Assembly: GCA_937902395.1 (NCBI GenBank)
Contig: CALGTV010000034.1
Span: forward strand, 1-8,564
Direction: 5' to 3'
Source: an uncultured Ruminococcus sp.
Lineage (GTDB): Bacteria > Bacillota > Clostridia > Oscillospirales > Ruminococcaceae
DNA: 8,564 nt
Position numbers and translations under genes: made by a program. The stretch's first letter is position 1; the number at the start of each line of letters is the position of its first letter. This document shows positions 7,485-8,564 of the stretch, in pieces. The notes beneath the pieces were generated by a model. It saw only the letters and a list, made by a program, of their open reading frames with translations. It did not search any database and was not told where the DNA came from.

Positions 7485-8510
7485 AATATTTCTGATATTA
7501 AGTACAATGAAATTCAATATGATTTTTCATCGTCCCTTAATCCATTTGGTATGCCATTAGCTGTAAAAAAAGCTGTGTTAGAAGCGGCTAAAAATTGTAC
7601 AAATCCTATTGACAGCAGATATGATAATCTGCGCAGATTCATCTCTTATTATGAGGAGTTTCCCGAATCTAATATTGCTATAGGGAGTGGCGGAGATGAT
7701 ATGATTTACAGAATCTGCGCCGCAATAAGACCTAAAAAAGCAATGATTTTTTCTCCGTGTTCTCCTGAATATTGCCGCGCATTAGAGCAGAATGGTTGCA
7801 GTGTAACTGATATACGACTTTCAATGAAAAATAATTTTAAGCTTATGTCAGAAGTAGCGGAGTTTATAGATTATGATACTGACCTTATAATACTGAATAA
7901 TCCATGTGACCCTACAGGTGAGGTGATATCGCCTTACACTTTGGGCGCGATAGCTGAAAAATGCCGCAGGACAAATACAATTATTGTCTGTGATGAGAGA
8001 TATATGGATTTTGTAAACGGTGTTGTACGTTACAGCGTCAGCAGATTTAAAGGTATACGTTTTATTCTTGTAAAATCCTTTACTCGTATGTTTGCTATGG
8101 CTGGTATTCCAGTGGGATATGCTTTGTGCAGTCACAGGACTATGTCGGATGTGTTGAGAAGTACAGGTGCACCTCACAGCGTTTCCGTGCCTGCTCTGGC
8201 AGCGGCTGAGACGGCTGTAGGTATGAGAAAATATATGCGGCTTACTCAGAAATATATTGAAATCGAGAGAAATCGTCTTTCTGTCAGTCTGACGAATTTA
8301 GGAGTACGCGTGTATCCCTCGAAATCTTCGGTATTTATGATTAAGAGTGATTTGCCTCTTGACATGCTTTTGCGCAGGAGGGGAATACTCATAAAAAACT
8401 GTGCTGAAGCCTATGACCTTGACGAAGGTTATTTCAGAATTGCGGTGGGATTGAAAGAGAATAATGATATTCTTCTTGATACCCTTGGGAAGATTATACA
8501 GATGTTTTGA
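7482..8510 (+). CDS. CobD/HisC-like fold-type-I PLP protein lacking the catalytic lysine
   Basis: A 342-residue relative of L-threonine-phosphate decarboxylase (CobD) and histidinol-phosphate aminotransferase (HisC). It keeps the CobD-like N-terminus DFSSSLNPFGMP (14-25), IGSGGDDMIY (67-76), PKKAMIFSPCSPEY (84-97), CDERYMDF (170-177; Asp171 would pair with the pyridine nitrogen) and the C-terminal YFRIAVG (317-323; Arg319 would bind the substrate carboxylate). Several cofactor residues differ. SFTK is SFTR, so the Schiff-base lysine is Arg202 (CGT at 8085-8087). The asparagine of NPTG is Asp143 (CDPTG). The PLP-phosphate arginine in AGLRxG is Pro210 (AGIPVG). The frame is intact, so this looks like a diverged protein rather than a decaying gene. 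A standard aminotransferase or decarboxylase reaction is unlikely. Leucine codon TTA occurs at residues 26, 33, 101 and 273. Motif positions were aligned by eye. It begins 13 nt after rsmA. Confidence 0.82.
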   Translation: MNISDIKYNEIQYDFSSSLNPFGMPLAVKKAVLEAAKNCTNPIDSRYDNLRRFISYYEEFPESNIAIGSGGDDMIYRICAAIRPKKAMIFSPCSPEYCRALEQNGCSVTDIRLSMKNNFKLMSEVAEFIDYDTDLIILNNPCDPTGEVISPYTLGAIAEKCRRTNTIIVCDERYMDFVNGVVRYSVSRFKGIRFILVKSFTRMFAMAGIPVGYALCSHRTMSDVLRSTGAPHSVSVPALAAAETAVGMRKYMRLTQKYIEIERNRLSVSLTNLGVRVYPSKSSVFMIKSDLPLDMLLRRRGILIKNCAEAYDLDEGYFRIAVGLKENNDILLDTLGKIIQMF

Positions 8511-8536
8511 TACCAATCCCTAAAATGTTAGTAGAC

Positions 8537-8564
8537 AAAGGTGATGAGCAGAAATGATGTATGT
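8537..8564 (+). promoter_or_regulatory. Ribosome binding site and possible start of a further gene, cut by the window edge
   Basis: AAAGGTGA (8537-8544) is followed nine nt later by ATG at 8554 (reading M-M-Y), 43 nt after the PLP-like gene ends and on the same strand. A competing start at 8544 (reading M-S-R-N-D-V-C) is too close to the ribosome binding site. Only 11 nt of the preferred frame are present, so no product can be named. No terminator is seen in 8511-8536, consistent with the operon continuing. Confidence 0.4.

Noticed and set aside
7482..8510. Naming the last complete gene cobD or hisC
   Set aside because: Overall similarity is clear, but the apparent loss of the Schiff-base lysine and other PLP contacts makes either enzyme name misleading, and no pathway neighbours support one.
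1..8564. CRISPR arrays, tRNA or rRNA genes, insertion sequences, phage genes and known riboswitches
   Set aside because: I saw no regularly spaced repeats, no tRNA-like cloverleaf, no transposase or integrase motifs, and no structured leader in the only sizeable intergenic region (1754-2029).

Overview
The window looks like chromosome from a Gram-positive anaerobic fibre degrader of the Ruminococcus/Oscillospiraceae type. This is inference from gene content, not a computed placement. The clues are a secreted family-2-type carbohydrate esterase carrying a dockerin-like calcium loop just after its signal peptide, AGGAGG-type ribosome binding sites, clean TTGACA/TATAAT-type promoters, moderate GC content, and a run of Firmicutes-type housekeeping genes.

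Layout: the left fifth holds one minus-strand gene for a secreted SGNH/CE2 acetyl-xylan-esterase-like protein. A hairpin lies just past its stop codon. Its promoter and the promoter of the rightward genes face away from each other inside a 276-bp intergenic region (1754-2029). That region also holds two near-identical short palindromes.

From 2030 to the right edge every gene is on the plus strand and tightly packed. The order is an MscS-type mechanosensitive channel, a membrane-anchored metallophosphoesterase, an HI0933/YhiN-type flavoprotein, a COG2509-type FAD-dependent dehydrogenase, the 16S rRNA dimethyladenosine transferase RsmA (KsgA), and a CobD/HisC-like fold-type-I PLP protein. Junctions are a 14-nt overlap, two 4-nt ATGA overlaps, and gaps of 25 and 13 nt. 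No terminator is visible between them, so one transcript from the strong promoter at 1955-1983 is likely. A ribosome binding site and possible start of a further gene sit at the right edge.

The genes do not form an obvious single pathway. The operon mixes envelope stress (MscS), an exported or membrane phosphoesterase, two flavin oxidoreductases and ribosome maturation. The most unusual feature is the last complete gene. It keeps the CobD/HisC fold signatures along its whole length, but the positions expected to hold the Schiff-base lysine, the NPTG asparagine and the PLP-phosphate arginine are Arg202, Asp143 and Pro210. That makes it a candidate pseudoenzyme or repurposed PLP-fold protein. 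The metallophosphoesterase is also divergent: two ligands expected at the same metal site have become acidic (GNH to GEH, GHTH to ADTH).
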